Below are positions 63,726 through 64,000 of a stretch of DNA of 64,000 nucleotides, in pieces (positions within the stretch are counted from its first letter, which is position 1; each line of letters starts with the position of its first letter). The stretch is taken from NCBI RefSeq assembly GCF_002210435.1, contig NZ_MZMV01000005.1, forward strand, positions 124,001-188,000, in the 5' to 3' direction. The position numbers were made by a program, and so were the translations under genes. The DNA is from Micromonospora wenchangensis. GTDB taxonomy: Bacteria > Actinomycetota > Actinomycetes > Mycobacteriales > Micromonosporaceae. The notes beneath the pieces were generated by a model. That model saw only the letters and a list, made by a program, of their open reading frames with translations, was not told where the DNA came from and ran no database searches.

Positions 63726-64000
63726 ATGCAGTGGTATCCGTTGCTGGCTGGCCTCGGGCTTGTGGCTGGCATCGTGGTCCTGATCTTCAAGCGCAGAGGT
63801 CGCCGGCCGCAGAGCGCAGCGGAGAAGGCGGCGGCCGCGCGGGCCGCCATGCGGGCGATACGCCGCGACTCGCCGCGTCCTGATCGCGACATCTTTCACC
63901 GGGGTCGTGGTGTTCCCGACCGGCACTCCGCCGCCGTCGTGGAGAACGCCGGATATGGGGACGCTGCGAACTTCGACACCGGCGGCGGAGGGGGAACGGA
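63726..64000 (+). CDS. Small membrane-anchored protein, 3' end beyond the window
   Basis: From ATG 63726 the frame stays open to the last base, giving at least 91 residues. It begins with one transmembrane segment (WYPLLAGLGLVAGIVVLIF) followed by a basic stop-transfer (KRRGRRP), a helical stretch rich in Ala and Arg, and a Gly-rich end. The topology is N-out, C-in. No family is recognised and the true length is unknown. Confidence 0.6.
   Translation, partial: MQWYPLLAGLGLVAGIVVLIFKRRGRRPQSAAEKAAAARAAMRAIRRDSPRPDRDIFHRGRGVPDRHSAAVVENAGYGDAANFDTGGGGGT

Noticed and set aside
1..64000. CRISPR arrays, insertion sequences, prophage genes, rRNA
   Set aside because: I found no regularly spaced repeat array, no transposase or integrase-like protein, no phage structural gene and no rRNA-like sequence.

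Overview
The window is chromosomal DNA of a very GC-rich actinomycete. Codon usage, the many ATGA/GTGA start-stop overlaps and the gene families (MreB-like ATPases, XRE regulators with helical C-terminal domains, MmpL exporter, LmeA-like lipid binder) suggest a Micromonosporaceae member such as Micromonospora. That placement is inference; there is no rRNA in the window.

0.1-9.1 kb is a stress and housekeeping block. It holds a frameshifted C-terminal relic of a bacterial eRF1-like protein, a DadA-type FAD oxidoreductase, a DksA/TraR zinc-finger protein, a KhtT-type N-terminal domain, two divergent Hsp70/MreB-fold ATPase-like proteins, Dps, a C39/BtrH-like protein paired with a MerR regulator, and an XRE regulator followed by a tiny overlapping ORF.

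9.3-47.6 kb is the centre of interest: a nonribosomal peptide (NRPS) cluster whose assembly line is split over many proteins. A minus-strand operon carries an A-T-reductase, a TenA/haem-oxygenase-fold protein, an FAD oxidoreductase, a HisF-like TIM barrel lacking the expected catalytic residues, and an enoyl-reductase-type MDR protein. It is followed by a phenolic acid decarboxylase and an O-methyltransferase, a free-standing A domain, a plus-strand operon C-A-T / SyrP-like oxygenase / C-(relic A)-T / A-T, a minus-strand group with two radical SAM proteins and a cysteine-nucleophile hydrolase, and a second plus-strand operon: MFS exporter, degenerate MbtH, small unknown protein, C-A-NMT-T-C, P450, T-TE, A-T, TPR-methyltransferase and a third B12-type radical SAM protein. 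Hand-read A-domain pockets suggest Val-like, Asp, Asn and Pro-like substrates plus two unassigned. I do not recognise the product.

47.8-54.1 kb encodes a response regulator/histidine kinase pair, a convergent second response regulator, an MmpL-family transporter and an LmeA-like protein. 54.1-60.1 kb carries Rossmann-fold reductases with HxlR and TetR regulators and a Tat-exported amidohydrolase; it is bracketed by a 436-bp nearly perfect inverted repeat derived from a tetR gene. 60.2-64 kb has a frameshifted DUF7003-like gene, two tandem tRNA-like genes lying 18 nt downstream of an unrecognised 470-aa protein in the same orientation, a methyltransferase, and the start of a small membrane protein cut by the window end.
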